A DNA stretch of 64,000 nt from Thermomonospora echinospora (GCF_900108175.1 NZ_FNVO01000009.1:1-64000); one strand, 5' to 3'. Positions 25,146-34,220 are shown, counted from the first letter of the stretch. Made by a program: numbers and translations. Notes: generated from the letters alone by a model not told the origin.

Positions 25146-25604
25146 TCAGGGCCCGGTGGTGACCGTGTCGACGCGGTCGAAGCCCTCGTCGGCGGACGGG
25201 GGCACCAGTCGTTTCAGCGCCGCCAGCACGCCCACCAGCGGCACGCGGGCCCGGCCCTGGCGATTTTCGTTGCGGGCCAAGCAGATGTGCAGGGGCACAT
25301 CGAGGTACACCGCCCGTACCGTGGCGCCGTGCGCGCGGGCGATCTCGATGATCGGGGCGCGGTCGGCCGGGGCGGGGTTGGTGTTGTCGACGACGACATC
25401 CCTGCCCGCGGCGAGCAGTTCGTTCAGCACACGACGCTGGCGGCGCTCGCGATGGCGGGCGTTCGGCCAGTGATCCTTGCTCACGATCTCGTGCGTGGCG
25501 GCCAGATGCCGGGCCACCCACGTCGACTTGCCGCTGCCCTGCAGGCCGACCATGACGACGACCTCGGGGGGTCTGGCCGGTGGGTTCGGCACGGATCCGA
25601 CCAT
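25146..25604 (-). CDS. P-loop kinase (Pnk-like AAA_33)
   Basis: 152-aa nucleotide-binding protein with Walker A GLQGSGKST (about residues 20-28), a lid region and VVVDNTNPAPADRAPIIEIARAHGATVRAVYLDVPLHICLARNENRQGRARVP, as in small polynucleotide-kinase-like or zeta-like kinases. Substrate unknown. It is not next to the RNA ligase (20 kb away), so a joint repair role cannot be claimed. Confidence 0.8.
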   Translation of the reverse strand: MVGSVPNPPARPPEVVVMVGLQGSGKSTWVARHLAATHEIVSKDHWPNARHRERRQRRVLNELLAAGRDVVVDNTNPAPADRAPIIEIARAHGATVRAVYLDVPLHICLARNENRQGRARVPLVGVLAALKRLVPPSADEGFDRVDTVTTGP

Positions 25605-25889
25605 GTCCGTCCCAAGCCTCCTACACGATCACCGCTCCCGGCGGTGACGGCGTCCGCACACCGGCACCGTACCCGCCGCGCCGCCCAGGACCGCCGCCGC
25701 ACCCACCAGCGCTGGCCCCCGCGACACCGGAACGACCCCGCCGACCGGGTCTTTGTCCCGGGCCGGCGCACCCAGGAAGGACAGGACAGCCGCATCATGC
25801 GCGCGCCGGCGCCCTCGGCGCACAGTGGGCTCCGTTGACTGGCGCTCCGGTTTCGGATCAGGGGCGCACGGACGTAAGGAGCCCCGATC

Positions 25890-26585
25890 ATGACCACCTC
25901 TTCGACAGACCGGCCAACGCACCCGGCGCACGCCGGCCCGCAGCCATCTGCCACGGGCGGCCGGGCCTGGGCGGTGTCCGGGGTCGTGGGCGCCCTCGTG
26001 GCGTTCGTGACGCTGTTCTTCCTCTCGGTGGAGCTGACGAACGTCGACGAGAGCCTGCTCGGGGACAACGCCCGGCTCGTCCAGGCCATCCAAGGCGACA
26101 AGACGATCGTGTGGATCGTCCAGGCCGGGACCTCGCTCGCCGCGCTGCTGGTGCTGGTCTTCGGGGCCGGGCTGCGGCGGCGGCTGGCCCAGGACGAGCC
26201 GGACGGCAGCCTGCTGCCGCTGCTGGCCTTCGCGGGCATGCTGCTGGTGGCCGCAATGCTGCTGGTCGGCGGCGGGATCAGCACCGAGCTGTACCACGGG
26301 CTGCGCCGCTACGCCGACGCCGACCCCGACACCATCGCCGCCAACCTGGCCATCTACAACACCATGGCCTGGCTGTGGGCGGGCGCGGGCCTGTCGGCCG
26401 GCGCGGTCGCCGTCGCCGGGTTCCGCCGCCGGGTGGTCGGCCGCGGGCTGGCGGTGTTCAGCGCGGCGATGGCGGCGCTGATCGCGTTGACCCAGCTCTT
26501 CCCGGTGCAGTACATCGCACTGGTGCCGGGCGTGCTGTGGGTCGTGGTGGCCGGTGCCGCGTTCGCCCTGGGCAAGCGCCGGTAG
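25890..26585 (+). CDS. integral membrane protein, 6 TM
   Basis: 231-aa membrane protein with a polar N-terminus (about 25 aa) and about six hydrophobic helices (VSGVVGALVAFVTLFFLSVEL, IVQAGTSLAALLVLVFGAGL, LLAFAGMLLVAAMLLVGGGI, AWLWAGAGLSAGAVAVAGF, GLAVFSAAMAALIALTQLF, VPGVLWVVVAGAAFALGK). No transport motif recognised. ATG 25890 has aaggag at 25876; a ttgact at 25836 could be its -35. Confidence 0.75.
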   Translation: MTTSSTDRPTHPAHAGPQPSATGGRAWAVSGVVGALVAFVTLFFLSVELTNVDESLLGDNARLVQAIQGDKTIVWIVQAGTSLAALLVLVFGAGLRRRLAQDEPDGSLLPLLAFAGMLLVAAMLLVGGGISTELYHGLRRYADADPDTIAANLAIYNTMAWLWAGAGLSAGAVAVAGFRRRVVGRGLAVFSAAMAALIALTQLFPVQYIALVPGVLWVVVAGAAFALGKRR

Positions 26586-26604
26586 ACGACCGCGCGGAAC
26601 CCCG

Positions 26605-28797
26605 TCAGGAGACCTCGCCGATCTCCGCCTCCCCGGCCAGCCTGCGCTGCTCGGCCTCGACGATCTGCCGGGCCAGCGCCTGCTCGGAGATGTCGAACGC
26701 CTCGGGGGCGGACTCGGCGAGGTCACTGCGCCGGGCGTAGGCGTCGAACAGGTCGCTCTTGCGCCGCAGGATCTCCAGCATCCGCTGGTCCACGCTGTCG
26801 GCCACCAGCAGCCGGTGCACCTGCACCTTGCGGACCTGCCCCATCCGGTGCGCGCGGGCCACCGCCTGGTCCTCCAGGGTCGGCTTGAGCTGCGGCTCGC
26901 AGATGATCACCACGGAGGCGGCCTGCAGGTTGAGGCCCACCCCGCCGGCCTGGATCTGGGACAGCAGCACCGCGTGGCCGGGCGCGGCGGTGAACTCGTC
27001 CACCAGGTGCTGGCGGCGGGCCGCGGTCACCGACCCGGTGATCGGCCCCAGCGCCGCCGGGCCGAGCGCCTGCCGGACGGTCTCCAGCACGTCTCGGAAG
27101 AAGGAGAAGATCACCACCTTGTGGCCGTTGTCGGCGGCCTCCGCGACGAGTTCGCGGAGCCGTTCGAGCTTGGCCGAGGCGGCCGGGTCGCGGAAGGCCG
27201 CGCGGCGCATGGCCATGAAGTTCCCGGAGGCCACCGCCTCCCGGTAGGCGGCCATGTCCTGCGCGCTGAAGGACTCCCACTCCTCCACCTCGACCAGGTC
27301 GGGCAGCTCGGTGAGCACGTCCTCCTGGTTACGGCGCAGGTAGGCGGGCGCGACGGCCCTGCGGAAGACCTGCGGCCCCGCCGCGCCGTCGCCGTCCTCG
27401 ATCCGGCCGGCGAGGTCGGGTTGAAGGTGCTCGACCAGGTTGCGGAACTCCGACACCCGGTTCTCCATCGGCGTGCCGGTCAGGAACAGCACCCGGTCCG
27501 TGCGCCGCGCCCACGCGGCGACGGCCTTGGAGCGGCGGGTCTGCGGGTTCTTGACGTAGTGGGCCTCGTCGACGACCAGCATGCCCAGCGGCAGGTCGTC
27601 GGGGATTCGCAGGGTGTGCAGGGCGTCGATGGTGGTCACCGCGACCCCGCCCCGGGCGATCCAGTCGGCGAAGGCGCCGTCGCGTTCCGGGCCGTGCACC
27701 CGGACCGCGCGCAGCGTGCTGCGGGCCTCGACCTCCCGCAGCCAGTTGATCAGAACGCTGGCGGGGCAGGCCACCAGGAAGTGGCCGGCGCCCTCCGCCC
27801 GCAGGTGCGCCAGGACCGCGATGGCCTCGATGGTCTTGCCCAGGCCCATCTCGTCCCCGAGGATCACCCGCCGCTGCGCCAGCACGAAGCGGGCACCGAA
27901 CGCCTGGTAGCCGCGCAGCGAGACCCGGCAGTGCGTGTCGTCCAGCGGCTGTGCCCTGACCCGGTCGGCGATCTCGCCGGGCAGGTGGCCCTCGGCGGTG
28001 GCCCGGTCGGGCTCCAGCCCGGCGATCTCGACCAGCAGGCCGTAGTAGGCGGCGGAGTCGTGCTCGAAGTCGGTCCACGCCTCGATGCCGGACGCGAGCG
28101 GGCGGAGCAGGTCCGCCGACGCCTGGGCGAACGCGGTGCGCGTGTCCCGGGCGCCCGCGAGCACCTGCTCGACCCGTTCGACGGCCTGCCAGATCTCCTC
28201 CCGGCGGGCGCGCCCGGTGAAGGCCATGCGCAGCCTGCTGCGGGCGGGACGCGCGGCGGCCACCGCCGGCCCGAGCGCCTCCTCGATCGAGGCGGCCAGC
28301 TCGACGGTGCGCGGGAGCTGCGGACCTGCCGCCACCAGCCGGTGCAGCGCCACCACGAGCGCCGTCATGGCCGGGTCGTGCTGGCGTTCGACGTCGATCC
28401 GCAGGGTCACGGTCTCCTCGACCGCGCGGGCGATCTGCTGGGCGGCGGCGTACGCCTGCGACGCGGTCTGCGGCCCGACCCCCGGCAGCAGTTGCAGCCC
28501 GTACGGGCCGGCTTCCAGAATCTGGAGGACGTTGGTGCGGCCCGCCTGCTCCAGGCTGTTCAGCCGCAGCCGTCCCCCGGTGACGTCCTTCAGCCGCGAG
28601 GTGGGGATGCGCGCCAGCTCGCCCTTGGCCAGCCCGGCGCGGATGGGGTGCAGCGCCTGGTGGACCTCGGCGCGGGCCCGTTCGTGGTCGGCCCGGAGCG
28701 TACGGGCCGCGTCCAGCAGGGCTTCGGCCTCCTGCAACACCGCTTTGGCGCCCGCGTTCGACCGCGGTGGCGGCCCCTGGTACACGACCCCGCTCAC
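26605..28797 (-). CDS. SNF2-family DEAD/DEAH ATPase with N-terminal HhH
   Basis: 730-aa double-stranded-DNA translocase-type ATPase. Walker A GDEMGLGKT (Lys321), VVDEAH (410-413), LTGTPMENRVSEF, IFSFFRDVLETV and the C-terminal QAVARAHRMGQVRKVQVHRL give a full SNF2 core. The first 290 residues contain a helix-hairpin-helix-like motif (LLPGVGPQTASQAYAAA, about 103-119) and no further recognised domain. GTG start at 28797. It stands alone; no methylase or nuclease is nearby to make it a defence locus. Confidence 0.85.
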   Translation of the reverse strand: MSGVVYQGPPPRSNAGAKAVLQEAEALLDAARTLRADHERARAEVHQALHPIRAGLAKGELARIPTSRLKDVTGGRLRLNSLEQAGRTNVLQILEAGPYGLQLLPGVGPQTASQAYAAAQQIARAVEETVTLRIDVERQHDPAMTALVVALHRLVAAGPQLPRTVELAASIEEALGPAVAAARPARSRLRMAFTGRARREEIWQAVERVEQVLAGARDTRTAFAQASADLLRPLASGIEAWTDFEHDSAAYYGLLVEIAGLEPDRATAEGHLPGEIADRVRAQPLDDTHCRVSLRGYQAFGARFVLAQRRVILGDEMGLGKTIEAIAVLAHLRAEGAGHFLVACPASVLINWLREVEARSTLRAVRVHGPERDGAFADWIARGGVAVTTIDALHTLRIPDDLPLGMLVVDEAHYVKNPQTRRSKAVAAWARRTDRVLFLTGTPMENRVSEFRNLVEHLQPDLAGRIEDGDGAAGPQVFRRAVAPAYLRRNQEDVLTELPDLVEVEEWESFSAQDMAAYREAVASGNFMAMRRAAFRDPAASAKLERLRELVAEAADNGHKVVIFSFFRDVLETVRQALGPAALGPITGSVTAARRQHLVDEFTAAPGHAVLLSQIQAGGVGLNLQAASVVIICEPQLKPTLEDQAVARAHRMGQVRKVQVHRLLVADSVDQRMLEILRRKSDLFDAYARRSDLAESAPEAFDISEQALARQIVEAEQRRLAGEAEIGEVS

Positions 28798-28924
28798 GGC
28801 CCACTTCCCTCACACGTCCAGACCGCACCAATGGTGACAGCCCCGGCATAGGGAAGGGAGCACGATCCCGCCACAACGGTTCTGCGAGTCCGTCATGGCG
28901 GGCCTGCCACGGCACGGATGACGA

Positions 28925-29015
28925 CGTCAGAGGGCCAGGTCGCGGCGTCGCGGCGAGCCCGCCACGGCACACGGGTGACGTGGCGGGCTCTTTGCGTCAG
29001 AGGGCCAGGTCGCGG
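28925..29015. repeat. duplicated 3' tail of ABC permease with hairpin
   Basis: A 21-bp segment holding the permease's last codons and stop (minus strand RDLAL-stop) occurs at 28995-29015 and exactly again at 28925-28945. Between the copies is a 12-bp-stem hairpin, gagcccgccacg (28955-28966) / cgtggcgggctc (28979-28990), the likely terminator. A weaker relative of the hairpin (gcgggcctgccacggcac) precedes the outer copy. Confidence 0.85.
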
Positions 29016-30619
29016 TTACGGAACGCGCCGATTCCCATGGCGATGAGGGCTGCGCCGACGGCCGTCAGGACCACCATCGGGGTGGCGGCGGGATCGGCGA
29101 CGGGCAGGTACGGGACGTGGGTGAACGGCGAGATGTTCATGACCGCCTGCGGCAGTTCCAGTACCGGGCCGAGCTGTGAGGTGAACAGGCACCCGATGAG
29201 GGCCGTCCACGACAGCGCCACCGCCCAGCGCGGCAGCAGGCCCAGCACGGCGACCACCACACCGGCCAGCGCCAGTGTGGCCGGGAGCTGCGCCAGGGCC
29301 GCGCCGAGCAGATCCGGCGTCTGCGACATGTCACCGGCGACCAGACCGTAGGACAGGCCGTGCCCCAGGCCGGTGAGCAGCAGCAGCGCCACCGTGCCGA
29401 GCACCGCGCAGGTGATGTGGCTCAGCATCCAGCGCGGCCGGCTCACCGCGGTGGCCAGCACCGCCTCCAGCGGGCCGGTCTCCTCCGCGCGGATCCGCAG
29501 CAGGGCCTGGACGGTGTATCCGGTGATGACGATGCCGAACAGGGCCGTGATCGTGGCAAAGTAGGCGCTGACCAGGTTGGCGCCGCCCCCGCCGAGTTCG
29601 GCGAAGTACTGTTCGAGGTCCTCGTTGCCGCCCAGCAGTTCCTCGGCCTCGTCACCGAGCACGCCCATCGACACGGCCATGACGGCCACGCCCGCCCCCC
29701 AGCCGAGCAGCACGCCGCGCTGCAGCCGCCAGGCCAGGCCGAACGGGCTGAGCAGGCCGCGCGGGGCGGTCGCCGGGCCCCGGCGCACCGGCATCATCCC
29801 GGTGCCGACGTCACGGTGGTCGGTCAGCCGGTACGCCGTCCACACCATGGCCGCGAAGAACGCCGCGTACAGGCCGAGCACCCACCAGCGTCCGCCGGTG
29901 TACGGCTGCATCTGCTGGCCCCAGCCCAGCGGCGACAGCCACGACGGCCACAGGCTGACGACCCGCAGGCCGCCGTCCGTGGGCTCGGCGAGCCCGTCCC
30001 CGATGCCGCGCAGCAGGAACATCAGGCCGAGGACGGCGCCGGCCAGGCCGTTGGCCCCGCGGGCGCTCTGGGAGACCTGGGCGGTGACCGCGGCGATCCC
30101 GGCGAAGGCCGTGCCCACCGCCCCGAACGCCAGCCCGGCGCCCAGCGAACCGGCGACCGGCAGCCCGGCCGCGACCAGCGCCCCCGCCAGCAGCAGCGCC
30201 AGCACCGCGTTGGCGGCGACGGTGACCAGCAGTGCGGCGGTCAGCATGGCGTACCGGCCGACGACGGCCGCCCCGACCAGCTCCGCCCGGCCGGTCTCCT
30301 CGTTCTGCCGGGTGTGCCGCACCACCGCCATGAGGCTCATCAGCGCGATCAGCACGCCGGCGAAGCTGAAGGTCTCGGCCATCGCGATCGCGCCGGCACT
30401 GGGCTCGGCGAGTCCGCCGTTGAACACCCGGGAGACCGCGCTGCCGGCGTTGGTGAGCGCGTAGGACCGGCGCTCCTGCTCGGTGTCGTACAGGCTGGTG
30501 ACGCTGGACGCGCTCGCGGCCACGGTCACGGTCAGCGCCACCAGCCAGACCGGTAGCTGAACGCGGTCGCGGCGCAGCGCCAGCCGGGCCAGCCGGGCGG
30601 TGCCGGTGAACGCGCCCAT
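28997..30619 (-). CDS. ABC exporter permease (two-module)
   Basis: 540-aa membrane protein with about 12 hydrophobic segments in two similar halves, each starting with a LARLALRRDRVQLPVWLVAL / FGLAWRLQRGVLLGWGAGVAVMAVS-type block, as in actinobacterial polyether/antibiotic-type exporters. It pairs with the ATPase upstream; the stop and start overlap as TGATG. The extracytoplasmic loop after TDHRDVGTGMMPVRRG is short. Likely drug or lipid export; substrate unknown. Confidence 0.85.
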   Translation of the reverse strand: MGAFTGTARLARLALRRDRVQLPVWLVALTVTVAASASSVTSLYDTEQERRSYALTNAGSAVSRVFNGGLAEPSAGAIAMAETFSFAGVLIALMSLMAVVRHTRQNEETGRAELVGAAVVGRYAMLTAALLVTVAANAVLALLLAGALVAAGLPVAGSLGAGLAFGAVGTAFAGIAAVTAQVSQSARGANGLAGAVLGLMFLLRGIGDGLAEPTDGGLRVVSLWPSWLSPLGWGQQMQPYTGGRWWVLGLYAAFFAAMVWTAYRLTDHRDVGTGMMPVRRGPATAPRGLLSPFGLAWRLQRGVLLGWGAGVAVMAVSMGVLGDEAEELLGGNEDLEQYFAELGGGGANLVSAYFATITALFGIVITGYTVQALLRIRAEETGPLEAVLATAVSRPRWMLSHITCAVLGTVALLLLTGLGHGLSYGLVAGDMSQTPDLLGAALAQLPATLALAGVVVAVLGLLPRWAVALSWTALIGCLFTSQLGPVLELPQAVMNISPFTHVPYLPVADPAATPMVVLTAVGAALIAMGIGAFRNRDLAL

Positions 30620-31560
30620 CAGGCCCTCCCCGCCCTGGCGGCGGTCGCCTCGGCGTCCCGGTCGCCGGGCGGCTCGGGGCGGTCGCCGTAGTGCCGCATG
30701 AACAGCTCCTCCAGCGTGGGCGGGGTGCTGGTGAGGGTGCGCACGTCGAGCTCGGCGAGGTGGCGCTGCACGGCGCCCATCTGCTCGGCATCGACCTGGA
30801 AGCGGGCGCGGGTGCCGTCGACGTGCAGGTCGTGGACGCCCGACAGCGCGTCCAGGCCGGTGATGGGCCGGGCGGTCTCCACCGACATCGAGGTGCGGGT
30901 GAGGTGGCGCAGCTCGGCCAGCGTCCCGGACTCGGCGATCCGGCCCTCGCGGATGATGCTGATCCGGTCTCCCAGCGCCTCCACCTCGGCGAGGATGTGG
31001 CTGGACAGCAGCACGGTGCGGCCGGCCCGCCTGGCCTCCTCGACGCAGTCGCGGAAGACCGCCTCCATCAGGGGGTCGAGGCCGGAGGTCGGCTCGTCCA
31101 GGATGTACAGCTCGACGTCGGAGGCGAACGCCGCGACGAGGGCTACCTTCTGCCGGTTGCCCTTGGAGTAGGTGCGGCACTTGCGGGTCGGGTCGAGCTT
31201 GAACCGCTTGATCAGCTCCTCGCGCCGGGCCTTGTCGAGCCCGCCGCGCAGCGAGCCGAACAGGTCGATCGCCTCGCCACCGGACAGGTTGGGCCACAGG
31301 TTCACATCGCCGGGCACGTAGGCCAGGCGGCGGTGCAGCGCCACGGCGTCCCGCCAGGGGTCGCCGCCGAGCACGCGGACCTCGCCGGAGTCCCTGCGCA
31401 GCAGCCCGAGCAGCACGCGCAGGGCGGTGGACTTCCCGGCGCCGTTGGGGCCGAGGAAGCCGTGCACCTCCCCGGCCCGGACCGTGAGATTCAACCGGTC
31501 CAGTGCCCGTACGTCCCCGAAGGTCTTGGTCAGGTCGGAAACCGTGATCGCATCCGTCAT
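30619..31560 (-). CDS. ABC exporter ATPase (DrrA-like)
   Basis: 313-aa ATP-binding subunit: Walker [10 protein letters not shown], signature [15 protein letters not shown] (an atypical SKGNRQK in place of LSGGQ), Walker [15 protein letters not shown]-loop [13 protein letters not shown], plus a C-terminal extension of about 90 aa as in DrrA/CcmA-type exporters. It diverges from a TetR gene over a 129-bp gap with a palindromic operator, so substrate-induced expression is likely. Confidence 0.9.
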   Translation of the reverse strand: MTDAITVSDLTKTFGDVRALDRLNLTVRAGEVHGFLGPNGAGKSTALRVLLGLLRRDSGEVRVLGGDPWRDAVALHRRLAYVPGDVNLWPNLSGGEAIDLFGSLRGGLDKARREELIKRFKLDPTRKCRTYSKGNRQKVALVAAFASDVELYILDEPTSGLDPLMEAVFRDCVEEARRAGRTVLLSSHILAEVEALGDRISIIREGRIAESGTLAELRHLTRTSMSVETARPITGLDALSGVHDLHVDGTRARFQVDAEQMGAVQRHLAELDVRTLTSTPPTLEELFMRHYGDRPEPPGDRDAEATAARAGRA

Positions 31561-31619
31561 CGCGAAGGTCCTCGTCGTCGCCGCAGTCCGGCCGTGCGGC
31601 GGGACGGGCGCCCGTACCG

Positions 31620-31638
31620 CACTGACCGTCGGTCAGTG
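31620..31638. promoter_or_regulatory. perfect 19-bp palindrome, TetR operator
   Basis: CACTGACC-GTC-GGTCAGTG: 8-bp perfect arms around a 3-bp centre, in the gap between the ABC ATPase (minus) and the TetR gene (plus). The size and symmetry fit a TetR-family site able to silence both promoters. Confidence 0.75.
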
Positions 31639-31689
31639 GACAGCCTACGGGCTCCGCCCTCGGACGGGCCAGAGCCCTAGGGTGAAGGA

Positions 31690-32469
31690 GTGGACGGCAC
31701 AACGGCCCTTGACACCCGTGCGCGGATCCTGGAGACCGCGCTCGACCTGTTCTCCGGACAGGGCTACCAGCGCACCTCCATGCGCGAGATCGCCGAGCGG
31801 CTGGGGCTGACCAAGGCGGCGGTCTTCTACCACTTCCCGTCCAAGGCCCATCTGCTGGCCGCGCTCAGCGAGCCGCTGACCGAGGACGTGGAGGAGTCCA
31901 TCAGGCAGGCCCTGGACGAGGCCGCCGTGCGCCCCGACCCGGACCGGGCGCGGTGGGTGATGATCGAATACGTCCTGGACGCCTACCTGCGGCACCGCAG
32001 GCTGCTGCGCGTCCTGATGCACGACCTGACGCTGCTGGCGCACGACCACGCGTTCCAGCGGTTCGTCGGGCTGATCGAGCAGGTCCACCAGATCGTCGCC
32101 GGTCCGGACCCCGACCTGCGCCGGGGCGTGCGCGCGGTGCAGGCGATCGCGATGATCAGCGACCCGGTGATGTTCTTCCCGGACGTGCCGGACGAGCGCA
32201 TCCGGGCCGAGATCCTGGCGGGCGTGCGGACCCTGCTGGCCCCGGCGCCCGACGGGCCGCCGTCCGCCGGCCCGCCCGGCCCGCCCGGCCCGCCTGCGCC
32301 GCCGCCCCGCCCGGCCCGGCGGCGGGCCGGGCGGCCCAGCGTGATGGACGGCGACAAGGGCGCGCAGGCCCGCCGGATGTACGCGGCCGGCACGCACAGC
32401 GTCACCGAGATCGCCGCCGCGCTCGGCGTCTCCCGCGCCACGGTCTACCGCCATCTCGCCGGATCCTGA
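31690..32469 (+). CDS. TetR regulator fused to a resolvase-type HTH
   Basis: 259-aa protein. Residues 10-55 are a TetR helix-turn-helix (TRARILETALDLFSGQGYQRTSMREIAERLGLTKAAVFYHFPSKAHLL), followed by a ligand domain to about 190. A Pro/Gly linker (GPPSAGPPGPPGPPAPPPRP) then joins a second DNA-binding motif, AGRPSVMDGDKGAQARRMYAAGTHSVTEIAAALGVSRATVYRHLAG, like the HTH of Hin-type resolvases. GTG start at 31690. It probably represses the divergent exporter through the palindrome at 31620. Confidence 0.85.
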   Translation: MDGTTALDTRARILETALDLFSGQGYQRTSMREIAERLGLTKAAVFYHFPSKAHLLAALSEPLTEDVEESIRQALDEAAVRPDPDRARWVMIEYVLDAYLRHRRLLRVLMHDLTLLAHDHAFQRFVGLIEQVHQIVAGPDPDLRRGVRAVQAIAMISDPVMFFPDVPDERIRAEILAGVRTLLAPAPDGPPSAGPPGPPGPPAPPPRPARRRAGRPSVMDGDKGAQARRMYAAGTHSVTEIAAALGVSRATVYRHLAGS

Positions 32470-32583
32470 CCCCGCGACGGCCGCCCGGGTTTCGCGACGG
32501 TAGTGCGACAGTTTCGAGACGGTTATGAGACGGGCGTGCCAGAGGTCCGCGGCCGCACGCCCCACCGGCCGGCATATTGAAAC

Positions 32584-32597
32584 TGAAACACGTTCTA
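32584..32597. promoter_or_regulatory. KstR-type operator at LLM gene
   Basis: TGAAACACGTTCTA matches the known KstR pattern TnnAACnnGTTnnA at every fixed position. It overlaps tactat (32596-32601), a likely -10, which would place the transcription start near 32608, just before ATG 32612. Confidence 0.65.
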
Positions 32598-32611
32598 CTA
32601 TGCTCCGTGCC

Positions 32612-33487
32612 ATGCGGTTCACCTATGCCGAGGCCATGACCGACCCGTCGTACCACCTGCCGCTGGCCCAGGCCGCCGAGGCGGCCGGATACAGCAGCAT
32701 CGCCGTGGCCGACTCCCTGGTCTATCCACGGGAGTCGGACGCCGGCTATCCGTACACCGCCGACGGCGACCGGGAGTTCCTGGAGGACAAGAGCTTCGTC
32801 GAGACGTTCACCCTGATCGCGGCCATGGGGGCGGTGACCTCGACGATCCGGTTCACGCCGTTCGTGCTCAAACTGGCGGTCCGCCCGCCGGTGCTGGTCG
32901 CCAAGCAGGCCGGTTCGCTCGCCTTCCTGACCGGCAACCGGCTGGGCCTGGGCGTCGGGCTCAGCCCGTGGCCGGAGGACTTCGCGGTGATGGGGGTGCC
33001 GTGGGCGCGGCGCGGCCGGCGGATGGACGAGGCCATCGCGGTCATCCGCGGGCTGACCGGCGGCGGCTACTTCGAGTACCACGGCGAGTTCTACGACCTG
33101 CCGCCGGTGAAGATGTCCCCGGCCCCCACCGAGCCGATCCCCATCCTGGTCGGCGGGCACAGCGAGGCGGCGCTGCGCCGGGCCGCCCGGCTCGGCGACG
33201 GCTGGATGCACGGCGGCGGCGACCCCGGCGAACTGGACACGCTGCTGGCCAGGCTGGCCGCGCTGCGCGCCGAGGAGGGCACCGCCGACCGGCCCTTCGA
33301 GATCCACGCCATCTCCCCCGAGGCGTACACGGTGGACGGGGTGAAGCGGCTGGCCGACAAGGGCGTCACCGACCTGATCGTCGGCTTCCGCAACCCCTAC
33401 GTCAAAGGCCCGGACACCCAGCCGCTGGCCAAGAAGATCGAGCACCTGGAGCGCTTCGCCGAGTCGGTGATCGCCAAGGTCGGCTGA
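32612..33487 (+). CDS. LLM F420-dependent oxidoreductase in steroid island
   Basis: 291-aa luciferase-like flavoenzyme: MRFTYAEAMTDPSYHLPLAQAAEAAGYSSIAVADS, FTPFVLKLAVRPPVLVAKQAGSLAFLTGNRLGLGVGLSPWPEDFAVMGVPWARRGRRMDE, PIPILVGGHSEAALRRAARLGDGWM. It resembles the F420-type oxidoreductases found in mycobacterial cholesterol clusters (Rv3520c-like); exact reaction unknown. ATG 32612 is preferred to ATG 32600, because 32600 falls inside the likely -10 box. A KstR-type box precedes it. Confidence 0.85.
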   Translation: MRFTYAEAMTDPSYHLPLAQAAEAAGYSSIAVADSLVYPRESDAGYPYTADGDREFLEDKSFVETFTLIAAMGAVTSTIRFTPFVLKLAVRPPVLVAKQAGSLAFLTGNRLGLGVGLSPWPEDFAVMGVPWARRGRRMDEAIAVIRGLTGGGYFEYHGEFYDLPPVKMSPAPTEPIPILVGGHSEAALRRAARLGDGWMHGGGDPGELDTLLARLAALRAEEGTADRPFEIHAISPEAYTVDGVKRLADKGVTDLIVGFRNPYVKGPDTQPLAKKIEHLERFAESVIAKVG

Positions 33488-33504
33488 ACCCGCCCGACGC
33501 CCAT

Positions 33505-33537
33505 CCGGCGCCCGTCCGGCGCCCGTCCGGCGCCCGT
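33505..33537. repeat. 11-bp tandem repeat x3 after stop codon
   Basis: Three tandem copies of ccggcgcccgt (33505-33537), with partial copies on both sides, about 18 bp after the LLM gene stop. Confidence 0.75.
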
Positions 33538-33583
33538 CCGGTACCCGCCCGGCGGCCCGGTGGAACGCGCCGGGCGGCCACCC

Positions 33584-33611
33584 TTGACCAGAAACGAGAA
33601 CACGTTACAGT
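33584..33611 (+). promoter_or_regulatory. promoter with KstR-type box, leaderless
   Basis: A -35 TTGACC (33584-33589), 16-bp spacer and -10 TACAGT (33606-33611) would start transcription near 33618, the A of the ATG itself, so the mRNA should be leaderless. A KstR-type box with one mismatch, GAGAACACGTTACA (33596-33609), covers the spacer and -10, a good position for a repressor. Confidence 0.6.
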
Positions 33612-33617
33612 TCAGCC

Positions 33618-34064
33618 ATGAGCGAGTCCCCCGCCATCGTCTGGCAGGCACCCGACGGCGACCACCCCGCCCGCCGGGCCGCGCAACGGTCCATGGCCGC
33701 GGCCATCGCCGGCCGTAAAGAGGACTGGCTCGCCCTGTTCGCCCCGGACGCCCTCGTTGAGGACCCCGTCGGCCCCTCGATGCTCGACCCCACGGGCAAG
33801 GGCCACCACGGCCACGACGGCATCGGGAAGTTCTGGGACGACCACGTCAGCACGGTACGCGCGTTCCACTTCCACGTCGCCGACTCCTTCGCCAACGGCC
33901 CCTGCTGCGCCAACGTCACCACCATCACCACCACCCTGGACGGCGGCACCACCATGACGATCGACTGCGTGATCGTCTACACGGTCGACGACACCGGCCT
34001 GATCACCTCCCTGCGCGCCCACTGGGAACCGGACCGCGCCATGGCCACCCTGACCACCCCCTGA
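33618..34064 (+). CDS. ketosteroid isomerase-like (SnoaL-fold) protein
   Basis: 148-aa protein similar to mycobacterial steroid delta-isomerase-type proteins: AAAIAGRKEDWLALFAPDALVEDPVGPSMLDPTGKGHHGHDGIGKFWDDHV and VIVYTVDDTGLITSLRAHWEPDRAM. The acidic residues in the pocket (ALVEDPVG) fit a ketosteroid isomerase active site. Its KstR-like promoter and steroid-gene neighbours support a steroid substrate. It converges on the acyl-CoA dehydrogenase gene. Confidence 0.8.
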   Translation: MSESPAIVWQAPDGDHPARRAAQRSMAAAIAGRKEDWLALFAPDALVEDPVGPSMLDPTGKGHHGHDGIGKFWDDHVSTVRAFHFHVADSFANGPCCANVTTITTTLDGGTTMTIDCVIVYTVDDTGLITSLRAHWEPDRAMATLTTP

Positions 34065-34220
34065 CCCCGCACCGCTCAACGCACGCGCTCTGACGCCGAA
34101 ACTCCAGCGCGGAACTCGCGTCCCGCGAGGAGAGATGTCCGAGGCCGCCCTGAACGTCGGGCGGCACGGCGACGACGGGTGGCACCGCCTCAGACCCCAG
34201 GCGCAGCACACCTGATCTCG

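Noticed and set aside
25146-25604. P-loop kinase as partner of the RNA ligase (RNA repair pair)
   Set aside because: Genes are 20 kb apart and in different operons; no evidence they work together.
26605-28797. SNF2 ATPase as part of an anti-phage system (DISARM-like)
   Set aside because: No methyltransferase, nuclease or DUF1998 gene nearby; neighbours are an ABC exporter and a small membrane protein.
26554-28851. 765-aa open frame on the plus strand
   Set aside because: Antisense shadow of the SNF2 ATPase, which carries all helicase motifs.
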